NCBI RefSeq assembly: GCF_037478305.1 | Contig: NZ_JBBGAZ010000001.1 | Location: forward strand, 930,001-994,000 | Direction of reading: 5' to 3' | Length of the DNA stretch: 64,000 bases | From: Cognatishimia coralii | GTDB lineage: Bacteria; Pseudomonadota; Alphaproteobacteria; Rhodobacterales; Rhodobacteraceae | In this document: piece after piece, positions 7,501 to 16,785 of the stretch | How the letters are laid out: every line of letters starts with the position of its first letter | Numbering within the stretch: the first letter of the stretch is position 1 | The notes under the pieces: model-generated | The model's input: only the letters and a program-made list of their open reading frames with translations | The model's database searches: none | Told to the model about the DNA's origin: nothing | Made by a program: the position numbers and the translations under genes

Positions 7501-9279
7501 GACGTCCCCTTTGACCATGCCATTGGATTGCAAGACGTTCGCGCATTGATTGGCGCGGGCTTCTAACTCAGCGTAGCTCAGAGTGTCATGCTCAAAGACC
7601 AGAGCCGTTGCATCCGGCGTCTTGGCGGCTTGATCGGCAATCAACGCATGGATCGTCGTGGTCAAGTCCACGTCGCAATCCGTTGCGTTCCACTCCGTCA
7701 ACAGATGCGCCTTCTCTGCAGGCGGCAAGAGATCTAGATCGGCGATGTGCGCGTCGGTGCTTGAAAGCTGCTCTGCGATCCATTCCAAACGCGCAACCAG
7801 CAGTTCCGCATGACTTTCGTCCACGCGGTTGGCATCATAGCGCAGACGCATGCGCGACCCAGAGATCATCAAATTCAGAGCAACACCGTCAATGGCACCC
7901 GCATCAGGATCAGTGATCATGGCCAGATCAGGCACTTCCAGCGCCGCGAGGTCTGGCGCGCGGGCGATCAAGTCCAGAGGATAGGTGTCGCGACGCGTCA
8001 CGGCATCGATGTCTGTGGCAGTGGCTTTCACTGCGGCACCAACAGGTTGATCTTTGGCAACCTCGACGGAAAACGGAACCCAAGAGGCCAGATAGCCCGC
8101 GGACCGCGTCATGCCCTCATGGACAATGGCGATTTGCGCGCCTTCTTCACAGCCGCTCATCGACGCAAACAGCCGTGCGACGGTCAGTTGTTCGGCGGCA
8201 TCAAGCTCTGAAGAGACAGACAAGCTGGCCCAATCCGCAGGCTCTGACATGGGTTTGATCAGTGGCAGGCGCGCGGGCGCATAGCTGCACAGCGTGTCGC
8301 GCCAGTAAGCCTCGTGGTTCGCAACCTTAGACAAGGCGCGTTCCAGCCGGTCGCCGTTCTTAGGTGCAGATAGGATCGAGCCGACGGTCAGCGCATGCAC
8401 CTCTGTCACCGCATGCCCGTTCAAATCGCAGATATCAGAGAGCACGACCGCCCCGTTTGCACAGGCAACGGTCAGCTTGCCATCTGCACTGGCAAGAACC
8501 TCACCAGGACGGCCTTGCGCATCTGTCAATTCAGCGGCCCGCACGGCCAGAATATCGCCCGCAACCGAGATTTTCGGCAAAGTCAGCGGGTTCCAGTAAT
8601 CCCCGTGACCGAGCGCTTTGATCAGGGAAACAACCTCTGCGGCTGGGCGGTCAAAATCGATCCGCCCCCCGGCACCCGGCCGATCCGCCGCGCCAAAGTA
8701 ACGGCGCACAGAAAGATCCTGTTTGCGGCGCGGCTTCCCGCCCGCCTCAAGCGCTTTGATCACCTCGGGAAAGCTGTCCATCGCGGCTTCAAAACACTTG
8801 GTGTTGAGCGTCAAAGCCGTGTCTTCGCGCGCAATGTCAAATCCGCGCTGCACGAGGATATCGCCCTCGTCGACACCGTTTTCAATCAAATGCCAGGTGA
8901 TCCCGTGCTTGGCTTCACCATTCAACCGCGCCCAAACCGGCGCGTTCAATCCGGCGTAATCCGGCAGTGGCCCGTCGTGGAAATTCACTGCACCCCCGGC
9001 CTTCGCCAAAAGCGCCTCCGGCACGATCTGCAAATTCGCAATGCTCAAGAGCCAGTCGAAGTCGCCCTCAACAGTCACATCCTTCAACGCACCATAATGC
9101 AAAACCACCGCATAGCCTTGTGCCTTAGCCCAATCGGCAATCACATCAGAGCGCGTGACGACCTGTGCCACCTCATGGCCTGCGGATTGCCAGGCCTCGG
9201 CGCATTGGATCAAAAGCGTTTCATTTCCGATGAAAAGACCGGACAATGGGGCTGCGACGGATTTGCTTTGAAAATTCAT
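4546..9279 (-). CDS. NRPS protein: formyltransferase, condensation remnant, adenylation split by luciferase-like monooxygenase, thiolation
   Basis: This 1577-residue protein begins with a methionyl-tRNA-formyltransferase-like domain (about 10-290; NFHDGPLPDYAG with Asn99 and His101, and GVDEGDIL with Asp140 at the catalytic aspartate position). Residues 320-530 look like the second half of a condensation domain (EAYWRDTL, later LRYDANRVDESHAELL) but no HHxxxDG is present. The adenylation domain runs from about 540 to 1410: A3 YLIFTSGSTGRPKG at 687-700, A4 SFDISVLELF at 734, A5 NMYGPTEATIW near 1207, A7 MYRTGDL at 1292, A10 LTPNKKVDRKAL near 1394. Between A4 and A5, about 760-1130, sits a flavin-dependent luciferase-like monooxygenase of the MupA/Atu3671 type. 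A carrier domain follows (DNFFDLGGHSLLA, Ser1476). There is no thioesterase. It overlaps the genes on both sides by ATGA. The activated amino acid is not known. Confidence 0.92.
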   Translation of the reverse strand: MNFQSKSVAAPLSGLFIGNETLLIQCAEAWQSAGHEVAQVVTRSDVIADWAKAQGYAVVLHYGALKDVTVEGDFDWLLSIANLQIVPEALLAKAGGAVNFHDGPLPDYAGLNAPVWARLNGEAKHGITWHLIENGVDEGDILVQRGFDIAREDTALTLNTKCFEAAMDSFPEVIKALEAGGKPRRKQDLSVRRYFGAADRPGAGGRIDFDRPAAEVVSLIKALGHGDYWNPLTLPKISVAGDILAVRAAELTDAQGRPGEVLASADGKLTVACANGAVVLSDICDLNGHAVTEVHALTVGSILSAPKNGDRLERALSKVANHEAYWRDTLCSYAPARLPLIKPMSEPADWASLSVSSELDAAEQLTVARLFASMSGCEEGAQIAIVHEGMTRSAGYLASWVPFSVEVAKDQPVGAAVKATATDIDAVTRRDTYPLDLIARAPDLAALEVPDLAMITDPDAGAIDGVALNLMISGSRMRLRYDANRVDESHAELLVARLEWIAEQLSSTDAHIADLDLLPPAEKAHLLTEWNATDCDVDLTTTIHALIADQAAKTPDATALVFEHDTLSYAELEARANQCANVLQSNGMVKGDVVGVHCRRGHDLVVACLGILKAGGTYLPLDPAFPADRIAIYVEDSRAKFILSQDAIAESLPASDAKVLKIDSDPVFATASKEPVETQATGEDLAYLIFTSGSTGRPKGVMVEHRNVVNFFAGMDAQIEHKDPGTWLAVTSLSFDISVLELFYTLSRGFKVVIAGDEGAAQISDGPIGSGAGGMDFSLFYWGNDDGIGRGKYELLLEGAKFADDNGFCAVWTPERHFHAFGGPYPNPSVTGAAVAAVTKNIGVRAGSCVAPLHHTARIAEEWSVIDNLTNGKAGLAIASGWQPDDFVLRPENTPPANKPAMFEQMQELRKLWRGEEVSFPRKDGEMHAVLTQPRPVSKDIDLWVTTAGNPETWREAGRNGCHVLTHLLGQSVDEVAGKIKIYHEALREAGFDPADYKVTLMLHSFVAEDRETAREIARGPMKDYLRSAAGLIKQYAWAFPAFKKPEGASNAFEIDLGSLTEEELEGILDYAFHRYFEESGLFGTVEDCLARVEQVKAIGVTEIACLIDYGIATDVVLEGLRPLAQVVAASANMQSVADSDVSIAGQIMRHEVTHLQCTPSMARMFTMNDEASTALAQIKHMMVGGEALPGQLVRDLKALTDARITNMYGPTEATIWSSTEETKTDEGIIGIGKPIANTQLYVLDDAQNPVALGAAGELWIGGAGVTRGYWEREDLTEDRYRADPFCGEGRMYRTGDLVRARLDGGLDFIGRADHQVKIRGHRIELGEIETRLETLADVKQAVVIAREDTPGDVRLVAYVRGDANETTMRQHLDAEVPEYMVPSHFVQLTEFPLTPNKKVDRKALPKPAKRSAKPEAHAPAPQAAQASTPDPAPVSDAVPSSDTDIGAAISSVWCRVLGTDAVSLKDNFFDLGGHSLLAVQTHRELRDALGFKALSITDIFRFPVLGDLVARLESLTGSRESGRTTTKTPTHPQATPPSAQAPETRVLETTNERSLARHAAMSKRRALRATRKENQL

Positions 9280-10304
9280 GACTGCTCTCCATTCAGGATC
9301 GGCACGCCTTTCGGGTCCGTGATCTGCCTCTGTTTGCGACCGGCACTAAAAAACGCGGCCTTTAAGCCATGGAGTGCCATGTCAATGAGGAAGAATTTGG
9401 GCGTGGATGCGGGTTTTCTTTGGAGGATCTCTCGACATCTCGCAAAGCTGCCTCCTGCCAAATGCAGGAGCGTGGCCGCTACCGTATAGGCGCGACCGTG
9501 GTTTCTGAGGAAATAGTAGAGTCGGCTATCAAACCAATAGCTCGGCATGCGTTTGTGGGTCTTCATGCCTGTGGACACAGAGCCGATATGGGTCACAACG
9601 CTCTCGCGGACATAGGTCATTTTATGGCCCGCAAGGACTGCACGCAGACAGAGGTCGGTTTCTTCGAAATAAAGGAAGAAGCTCTCATCAAAGAGGCCGA
9701 TTTCGTCCAGAACTTCGCGGCGGATCATAAGGGATGCGCCTGCCAGCCAACCCACGTGGCAGGTTGCGTCGGGAATGGGCAGCGCGACGATTTTGTTGCG
9801 CAAAAGACGACTGACCGGGCCGAATTTGATCGCACCCTCAAATTCACTGGATATCGTGGGGAAGCGAAACGCAGTTTGATGCGGAACCCCATCGTCTCCA
9901 ATCGTCAGGCTGCCTGCAAACCCAGTTTCTGCGTTTTCTTCCATATGTTTAAGCAGATAGGAAATCGCATGGGGCTCGGGGAAAGCATCAGAATTCAGGA
10001 TGTAAATATAGTCGGGACGTTGGTCCGGCATGGTCTGAAACCCAGCCCGAATGCCAAAGTTATTGCCCGCTCCGTATCCGCCATTGCGACCCGATTGCAG
10101 CACGCTGACCATGGGCCAATCCTGCCGCGCCACAGCATCGCGCATCATCTCAAACGAGCCATCCTGACTGTCATTGTCCACGATCAGGATCTCACCACGA
10201 ATGCCGTCCATCGCGGCCACAGCTGCCTCGGCGGCGTCCAGCGTCATCTGCGGCGTGCGCCAGTTCAGGATGACGGTCAGGACTGTTGGATCTGTCTTGC
10301 TCAT
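9276..10304 (-). CDS. Family 2 glycosyltransferase, rhamnosyltransferase-like
   Basis: The 342-residue protein has a GT-A fold of the GT2 family with closest visible resemblance to WbbL/rhamnosyltransferase-type enzymes. VILNWRTP starts the fold at residue 11, VDNDSQDGS (42-50) and LNSDAFP (103-109) provide nucleotide-sugar and metal contacts, GWLAGASLMIRREVLDEIGLF is the conserved acceptor-side block, and FFLYFEETDLCLR carries the usual ExD-type acidic residues. It should work at the cytoplasmic face of the membrane. Its position between the PKS and NRPS genes, overlapping both by ATGA, is strong evidence that a sugar is added in the same pathway as the assembly-line product. The donor sugar cannot be read from sequence. 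Confidence 0.88.
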   Translation of the reverse strand: MSKTDPTVLTVILNWRTPQMTLDAAEAAVAAMDGIRGEILIVDNDSQDGSFEMMRDAVARQDWPMVSVLQSGRNGGYGAGNNFGIRAGFQTMPDQRPDYIYILNSDAFPEPHAISYLLKHMEENAETGFAGSLTIGDDGVPHQTAFRFPTISSEFEGAIKFGPVSRLLRNKIVALPIPDATCHVGWLAGASLMIRREVLDEIGLFDESFFLYFEETDLCLRAVLAGHKMTYVRESVVTHIGSVSTGMKTHKRMPSYWFDSRLYYFLRNHGRAYTVAATLLHLAGGSFARCREILQRKPASTPKFFLIDMALHGLKAAFFSAGRKQRQITDPKGVPILNGEQS

Positions 10305-13300
10305 CCTGCGGCCCTCCGGAATGGGACGATGACCTGATCGGCCTCTTCGGCGTCCTCGATGGCTTTGCGGATATGTGCGGCAAGTACCCGCACGTTGGGT
10401 TCGAGAACCATACTGTCGTGGTCCCCCGGCACCTCGAGCACCGACAGATCAGACACAAATTGGCCCCAATCGTTATCAGCCAGCACATAGGCGCGGTCTT
10501 TGTCGACCAAACGGTCCTCGGCGACCTGCCATTTGCCCACCATTGGCGGACGATAGAGCGCGACGCGGCCGGACCATGGGCGCACCTGATAGCTGGCGAC
10601 CGCCTTCAGGAAGGCCGCTTCGATCTCGGCATTGTGGAAGTGCGCCTCGCCGTCATCCGCTTGCGTTTCAGCCTGTGGGCGACGTTTCTCGATCTCCCAA
10701 GCGATGCGGTTCTTGGCCCAGCGTGTGACATATCCGATGCCGCCGGATTTCAGCTCTTGCAGCTGGATCTTCATGCGATCCTCGCGGCTGAGGGGGCGGC
10801 GTTGCGGTAAGGGTGTGTCCAGCATCACCACTAGTGAGACCTCTTCGCCCATGGCCTTAAGCTGATGGGCGATCTCATAGGCCGTGATGCCTCCGCCAGA
10901 AAAACCGCCTAACATATAAGGCCCATGCGGCTGCACTTGCTGCATCTCGGCAATATAGTCCCGCGCGGCTTTTACAATGGAGTCATGCGGAGCAACGTCG
11001 CCAAAAAGCCCCCGCGCCTGCAGCCCATAGAAGGGCCGATCCGAGCCGATCAGATGCCCCAGATGGCGCAGGTTCAGAACGTTGCCGTACATGCCAGCGA
11101 CCAAGAAGAATGGCGTTTTGTCGGACTGCAACGCGCCATGCATCGGCACCAAATGTGTGTAACGACGTTCCGGCGCGCTTGGGCCGGGGATGATCTCGGC
11201 GCTCTCGGCCTCTTGGGGGCCGATACGCTCCTCGATCAGGGCGGCGCAGCTCTCAATCGTGGGCGCCTCAAACAGAACTGAGATCGGGAAGGAGACGCGA
11301 TAGGCTTTCTTGACCATCGCAAAGAGGCGCACGGCGATCAGGCTATGGCCGCCAAGATCAAAGAAACTGTCGTGAATGCCGATCTGTTCGATGCCCAGAA
11401 GCTCGGACCAGAAGCCCGCCAGAGTGCGTTGAATATCGGTTTCCGGTGCCACGAAATCTGCATCAAGATCCGGGCGTTCAAATCCTGCGGTGTCTTCAGG
11501 CTCGTCACCTTCCGCCGCCGCTTGGTCCATCAGCCCCAGCAGATCCAATGAGGACACGACAACACGCGGTAGACCGGTCGCTAGGGCAAGTCGCAACGCT
11601 TCGCCGCCCTGTTCGGCTGGAATGCCCTCGGCGATATTGTCTGCCAAACGTTGCTCGCCCGGCGACAGCGTTTGTGGCGCGTCTTCCTGATCGCGACGGA
11701 TGTCTTTCGCGCTCACGGGTGGAGTTGACCCCAGCGAGCCACCAACCGGTAGCTGTTTGATCGTCAACCCGTCGACTTCGACACAAACACGGCCATCCAG
11801 ATCGGCGAGGGTCACGTCAAAGGACGCGGTCCCCTCAGCGACCGAGCCGCTAGTCAACGTCACATGGCTGATGATGTCCGCAGGCAGCGTCGCGAAATGG
11901 CGCAGTGCCCCGTAGCTCATGGGCACCCAGAGGGAATCCGCCTGATAGCCCTCAATCAGATCCATCGCCCAGCCGGTCCCGATATCCAACAGGCCGGGAT
12001 GCAAGGACATGTCCTTTGCCTCGCTGGAAAGCGTGTTTTGCAGGCTGAGGCAGGCAAGGCCTTCGTTCCCTTTAAAGCTCTGGGACACAAGTGTTTTCCA
12101 ATGCGGCCCAAAGTTCAGATGCGCTTCCTGACGGGTCACCAAGGTCTGACCAACCGGCGCGTCTTCAACAGAGGTAAACCGCGCGCTCAGGGCTTTGACG
12201 TCCAAATCCTTGGGCATCGACAGAGCGACCATGGAAATGCGCCCTTCGGCATGCAGGACAAACCCGTCCTGATGGCTGCCAAGGATCTCAAACTCGTATC
12301 CGGCGTCGGTTTCTTTCAGGCTGATCCGCAGCTTGCGAGACTGGCCGTCCTCGACATGGAACGGGCGAAGGAACAAGAGATCACGCACCTCATAGGCTCG
12401 GGTTTCATCCAGCGCCTGCATTGCTTCGGAAATCAGCTCCAGATACCCCGTCCCCGGCAGGATCGCCGCCCCATCGCAGGTGCGGTGTTGATCCAGCATC
12501 CAGCAGTTTTCCGCGCTGAGCTCGGCGGAAAACACGATTTCATTGCCCGGCAACACCCTCAGGCGCTGCAAAACAGGGGCAGAGATAATGCGGTCCTGAG
12601 GTTTCTGCGCCGCCTCTTGGCCAAGGCTATCCACCGCCATGCCCACATCGGCCCAAACGCCCCAATTCACTGACATCACTTGCGTTTTGTCGTCTTTGCG
12701 CGCAGCAGCATAAGCATTCAGAAATTCGTTTGCGGCGACATAGTCCACCTGCCCCGCTGGCGTCGTCACCGTTGAAGTCGAAGAAAAGAGAACCAACCAG
12801 TTCAGGTCTCCGTCCGCGAAGAGCTGATCCAGAACCAGCGTGCCATGCAGTTTTGGTGCCATGACATCCGCCACATCCACCGAGGATTTCGCGAGCATCG
12901 GCCCATCGTTGATCACTCCGGCCGCATGCACGACACCGTTGATCTTGCCAAACCGCGCCTCGACTTCGCGCACAGCACGTTGCATATCGTCCAGATTGCA
13001 GACATCGGCGGCCACGATCATCAGCTGGCCTGGCAGCTTTTCCAGATCCTCAACCAGACGCACACGCCGCGCGAGCGGATCGCTGGCCGCGCGGAAGGCT
13101 TTGATTTTATCCCAGTTTTCGCGATCCGGCAGCGCCGAGCGGCTTTGCAACACGACATTCGCGCCCTCAGCCAGCATCTCGCGCGCAACGGTTGCGCCAA
13201 TGCCACCAAGACCGCCGGTGATCATATAGGTCTCACCCATGCGCCATTTGGTCGGTTCTTGCGTCAGGGCATGCGGCTTGGTCATTTGAGTGAACCGTTT

Positions 13301-16300
13301 TGCGCCGCGATAGGCAATTGTACCTTCACTTGGCTCGGCCAAAAGCTCTTCGAAGAGGCGATCTGCGAGACCCTCTGTGAGTTCGACATCAATAGAGGCC
13401 CCGCTCACACCGGGCACCTCGCGAGGCAGCACACCCAGAGGTCCTTTGACCACCGATTTCTCGGGATATGGCAACGCCTCACCCGCGACTTTTGCCGCGC
13501 CATTGGTGACGCTCATTACATGGACGGGACGTGGCAGGTTTTCTTCAACCATCGCTTGGGCGAGATAGAGCAGCGTGTGAAAGCCCATCTCGAGGTTGCG
13601 GTGGAAAAAGCTGCTGCCCGGACGGAAGGTCTCGGCCTCGGTCACGAGCCATAGGTGCAGAATGCGATCGGGCGCGCGGCCATTGGCGATCAAATCTGCG
13701 ATCAGTTGATCATAGCCCTCACGACCGCGTTCCGGTGCCAGCACATAGCGATCTGAAGCCAGTTTCCCGAAGGCATCGCCCGTGGAAACTTCGGTCACAG
13801 AATGCCCTGCGCCGCGCAGCTTATCAGACAGATCGCGCCCCAAACCGGTGTCATCCATAAAGATCAACCAACTGCGCGGCGTGCTCAGGGCTGGATCGGC
13901 CAATAGATCTGGATCGCAATCGGCAAGCTCTGGTTTCCAGGCCATGCGATAGCCCCAATCGGCAATATTTTCCTGACGCATCAAGGCCCGAGGCGCAGTC
14001 GCCGCGGACTCACTTGGCGCAATGAAATACGGCGCCTTTTGGAAGGCATATGTCGGCATCACAACGCGATTACGACGCGCCTCGCCCCAGATCTGAGACC
14101 AGTCGAAGGCGACACCACAGGCCCAAAGGCGGCCAAGGACCTCCATGAAGAACTTATCGTCCTCGATCTCTTCTTTCGGATGGCGCAGGCTCGACAGAAC
14201 CTTGCCACCCGCGATGTCGGAATGCATCCGCGCGAGTGAACTCAGCGCTTTTCCCGGGCCGACTTCGAGAAACACGCGACCAGGGATTTGTGCCGCCGTC
14301 GCAAGGCAATCAGCAAACATCACCGTGCCGCGCAAGTGAGCGCCCCAATAGTCTGGATTTTGTGCGTCCTCAGCACTTAGCACCTGACCCGAGCGGTTCG
14401 AGATGATCGGCATCTGAGGCGCGTTCAAAGCGATGCTGGCGAGATAAGCGCGGAAGTCGTCCAGAATGGGTTCCAACATCCGGCTATGGGCCGCGATGTC
14501 GATCTGGATGCGTTGGGCTTCGATCTCGTCCTTGGCAAGGCGGTTTTGCAATGCGTCAAGCGCTTGCTGAGGGCCGGACACCACTGTTAGATCGCTGGCA
14601 TTCTTAGCTGCAATATCAAGGTCTTGATCCATGTAAGGCGCGAGGGCCTCGACGGACAGAGGCACGCTCAGCATGCCGCCCGCAGGCACTGTGTCAAAGA
14701 GCTGGCCGCGCAGAAGAACAAGGCCGATGCAGTCCTCAAAGCTCATCACTCCAGCGAGGCAAGCCGCAGTATTTTCACCCATGGAATGGCCTACCAGAGC
14801 CGCAGGTTTCACCCCCCAACTCATCCAAAGCTGCGCCAGCGCGTATTCCGTGATCATGATCAACGGCAGCTGCACAGAAGGTTGCGTCAGCTTGGCATCG
14901 GCCTCCTCGCGAGACATATCTTCGGCCAGCCAGATCGCACGGGGGTCATAATCGACCTTGCGCCGCAGAATATCGAGGCCCTTGTCCATCCATTCATGAA
15001 ACACCGGCTCGGTTTCATAGAGAACCTGCGCCATGCCCGCGAATTGAGCGCCGCCACCGGGGAACATAAAGACCACCTCGGGCGCATCAGTTTCAGCCGC
15101 ATGATCAAAGACCCGCGCCTTGTCGCCGCTTTCCAGCAGGGTGATGGCTTGTTCATGGCTTTCGGCCACTACAACGCGACGTTTCTCAAAGGCGCGGCGA
15201 CCTTCTTGCAGGGTGTAGGCCACATCGGCCAAAGGCACATCAGGGTTGCCCCGCAAGTAACTGGCAAGACGCGTAGAATTGCCATCCAGCGCCTTGGATG
15301 TCCGCCCCGAAATCGTCAGCAAATGAAACGGCCAATCGGCCTCTTCCGACGGGATCTGCGCGGGCGCCTCTTCGAGCACCACATGGGCGTTGGTCCCGCC
15401 AACACCCAACGAGTTCACACCGGCGCGGCGTGGCCCCTTGTGGCTGACCCAATCCGTCAGACGGTCGTTCACTTTGAACGGCGAGGTTTCAAAATCAATC
15501 GCAGGGTTTGGCGCTTCGTAACCCAAGGACGGCGGCAGTTGTTTATTATGCAAGCTCAGCGCGGTCTTGATCAAGCTCGCGGCCCCTGCGGCAGTGTCCA
15601 GATGGCCAATGTTGGTTTTAACAGATCCGATCCGGCAGAAGCCCGCATCCTCTGTGGTTGCGCGAAAGGCTTCGGTCAGAGCCGCGACCTCGATCGGGTC
15701 GCCCAGATAGGTGCCCGTGCCGTGACATTCCACATAGTCGATGGTGTCGGCCGAGATATCCGCGACGCCATGCGCCTCGGCAATCGCCCCCGCCTGCCCG
15801 TCCACGGACGGCGCGAGGTAGCCTGCTTTGTCCGACCCATCGTTGTTCACAGCGGTCGCACGGATCACGCCCCAGATGTGGTCGTTGTCCGCCAATGCAT
15901 CGGACATGCGGCGCAGCACCACGACGCCCGCGCCGGATCCAAACACCGTGCCTTGGGCGCGATGATCAAAAGCGTGGCAATGGCCGTCCGGCGACAGAAT
16001 CTCTCCGTCCTCAAAGATATAGCCACGACCATGCGGCATCTCGATGGTCACGCCGCCCGCAAGCGCCATGTCGCATTCACCGTTCAAGAGCGACTGCACC
16101 GCGTAGTGTGTCGCCACCAAAGACGTCGAGCACGCGGTCTGCACCGACAGGCTTGGGCCTTTCAGATCCAGAAAATGGCTGAGGCGTGTGGACAGGAAAT
16201 CCTTGTCGTTGCCCGTATGGCGCAGCAGGAACATGCCCGTGGTGTCGACCAGATCGCGATTGCTGCAGACGTTGAAATAGAAATAGCTGCCCATGCCGCA

Positions 16301-16705
16301 GCCGGCAAAGACCCCAATCGGCCCGCCAAATTTCTCGGGCATATGGCCTGCGGTTTCCAAGGCCTCCCAGCTGACTTCGAGGAATTTGCGATGCTGAGGG
16401 TCCATGATCGCCGCTTCTTTGGGGCTCAGGCCAAAGAACTCTGCGTCGAATTTTTCGTAGTCTTTCAGGATCGCAGCAGAGGGCACGTAGTTCTTGTGGC
16501 GCATCCGCGCGGCGGACTCGCCTGCCTCGGCGAGGTCGGCCTCGCTGAGTTGCGTGATGCTTTCAACACCATCTCGCAGGTTTGCCCAATAATCGTCCAG
16601 CGTATCAGACCCCGGCAAATGGGCTGCCATCCCAACGATGGCAATATCATTTTCCGACCATGTATCTTGCGCGTTTTCTTTGACCATTTGACCACTCGTC
16701 TGCAC
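10301..16705 (-). CDS. Type I polyketide synthase module KS-AT-KR-DH-ACP-TE
   Basis: A GTG at 16705 is preferred because GGGGGAGGA ends a few bases upstream; the frame is open to an ATG at 16768, which would add 21 residues and is the numbering used here. Ketosynthase is about 40-465 (TACSTSL Cys213, ECHGTGT His349, TNIGHLD His389); acyltransferase 565-860 (GHSMGE Ser662, AAHSRML His761); ketoreductase with its structural half 930-1380 (TGGLGGIG at 1184, Tyr1343 and Asn1347); dehydratase 1395-1680 (HRTCDGAAILP His1428, HPGLLDIG Asp1595); carrier 1775-1850 (FFDLGGHSL, Ser1809); thioesterase 1880-2140 (GGFSGGG Ser1957, Asp1984, PGDHDSM His2117). All catalytic residues are present. The dehydratase lies after the ketoreductase, unlike the usual DH-KR order. 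There is no enoylreductase. The AT motif AAHS matches neither the usual malonyl nor methylmalonyl signature, so the extender unit is open. Confidence 0.95.
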   Translation of the reverse strand: MQTSGQMVKENAQDTWSENDIAIVGMAAHLPGSDTLDDYWANLRDGVESITQLSEADLAEAGESAARMRHKNYVPSAAILKDYEKFDAEFFGLSPKEAAIMDPQHRKFLEVSWEALETAGHMPEKFGGPIGVFAGCGMGSYFYFNVCSNRDLVDTTGMFLLRHTGNDKDFLSTRLSHFLDLKGPSLSVQTACSTSLVATHYAVQSLLNGECDMALAGGVTIEMPHGRGYIFEDGEILSPDGHCHAFDHRAQGTVFGSGAGVVVLRRMSDALADNDHIWGVIRATAVNNDGSDKAGYLAPSVDGQAGAIAEAHGVADISADTIDYVECHGTGTYLGDPIEVAALTEAFRATTEDAGFCRIGSVKTNIGHLDTAAGAASLIKTALSLHNKQLPPSLGYEAPNPAIDFETSPFKVNDRLTDWVSHKGPRRAGVNSLGVGGTNAHVVLEEAPAQIPSEEADWPFHLLTISGRTSKALDGNSTRLASYLRGNPDVPLADVAYTLQEGRRAFEKRRVVVAESHEQAITLLESGDKARVFDHAAETDAPEVVFMFPGGGAQFAGMAQVLYETEPVFHEWMDKGLDILRRKVDYDPRAIWLAEDMSREEADAKLTQPSVQLPLIMITEYALAQLWMSWGVKPAALVGHSMGENTAACLAGVMSFEDCIGLVLLRGQLFDTVPAGGMLSVPLSVEALAPYMDQDLDIAAKNASDLTVVSGPQQALDALQNRLAKDEIEAQRIQIDIAAHSRMLEPILDDFRAYLASIALNAPQMPIISNRSGQVLSAEDAQNPDYWGAHLRGTVMFADCLATAAQIPGRVFLEVGPGKALSSLARMHSDIAGGKVLSSLRHPKEEIEDDKFFMEVLGRLWACGVAFDWSQIWGEARRNRVVMPTYAFQKAPYFIAPSESAATAPRALMRQENIADWGYRMAWKPELADCDPDLLADPALSTPRSWLIFMDDTGLGRDLSDKLRGAGHSVTEVSTGDAFGKLASDRYVLAPERGREGYDQLIADLIANGRAPDRILHLWLVTEAETFRPGSSFFHRNLEMGFHTLLYLAQAMVEENLPRPVHVMSVTNGAAKVAGEALPYPEKSVVKGPLGVLPREVPGVSGASIDVELTEGLADRLFEELLAEPSEGTIAYRGAKRFTQMTKPHALTQEPTKWRMGETYMITGGLGGIGATVAREMLAEGANVVLQSRSALPDRENWDKIKAFRAASDPLARRVRLVEDLEKLPGQLMIVAADVCNLDDMQRAVREVEARFGKINGVVHAAGVINDGPMLAKSSVDVADVMAPKLHGTLVLDQLFADGDLNWLVLFSSTSTVTTPAGQVDYVAANEFLNAYAAARKDDKTQVMSVNWGVWADVGMAVDSLGQEAAQKPQDRIISAPVLQRLRVLPGNEIVFSAELSAENCWMLDQHRTCDGAAILPGTGYLELISEAMQALDETRAYEVRDLLFLRPFHVEDGQSRKLRISLKETDAGYEFEILGSHQDGFVLHAEGRISMVALSMPKDLDVKALSARFTSVEDAPVGQTLVTRQEAHLNFGPHWKTLVSQSFKGNEGLACLSLQNTLSSEAKDMSLHPGLLDIGTGWAMDLIEGYQADSLWVPMSYGALRHFATLPADIISHVTLTSGSVAEGTASFDVTLADLDGRVCVEVDGLTIKQLPVGGSLGSTPPVSAKDIRRDQEDAPQTLSPGEQRLADNIAEGIPAEQGGEALRLALATGLPRVVVSSLDLLGLMDQAAAEGDEPEDTAGFERPDLDADFVAPETDIQRTLAGFWSELLGIEQIGIHDSFFDLGGHSLIAVRLFAMVKKAYRVSFPISVLFEAPTIESCAALIEERIGPQEAESAEIIPGPSAPERRYTHLVPMHGALQSDKTPFFLVAGMYGNVLNLRHLGHLIGSDRPFYGLQARGLFGDVAPHDSIVKAARDYIAEMQQVQPHGPYMLGGFSGGGITAYEIAHQLKAMGEEVSLVVMLDTPLPQRRPLSREDRMKIQLQELKSGGIGYVTRWAKNRIAWEIEKRRPQAETQADDGEAHFHNAEIEAAFLKAVASYQVRPWSGRVALYRPPMVGKWQVAEDRLVDKDRAYVLADNDWGQFVSDLSVLEVPGDHDSMVLEPNVRVLAAHIRKAIEDAEEADQVIVPFRRAAG

Positions 16706-16718
16706 TGCTTCCTCCCCC
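16706..16718 (-). promoter_or_regulatory. Strong Shine-Dalgarno sequence deciding the PKS start
   Basis: Read on the minus strand the sequence is GGGGGAGGAAGCA directly before the GTG at 16705. No comparable site precedes the upstream ATG at 16768 or the internal ATG at 16687, so GTG is the likely start. Confidence 0.7.
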
Positions 16719-16785
16719 GAAATCCAGACAGACTCGGGGCGTTGGTTAACGGATAGACCGCAAACCAAGCGTTAAATGGGAGAGA

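Noticed and set aside
8400..9279. Formyltransferase domain as a housekeeping methionyl-tRNA formyltransferase
   Set aside because: It is fused to an NRPS and lies in a specialised locus, so a role on the assembly line is far more likely.
14624..16756. Open plus-strand frame of 710 codons opposite the PKS
   Set aside because: It is the antisense shadow of a complete PKS with all catalytic motifs; its own translation is basic, His/Arg/Gln-rich and has no domain.
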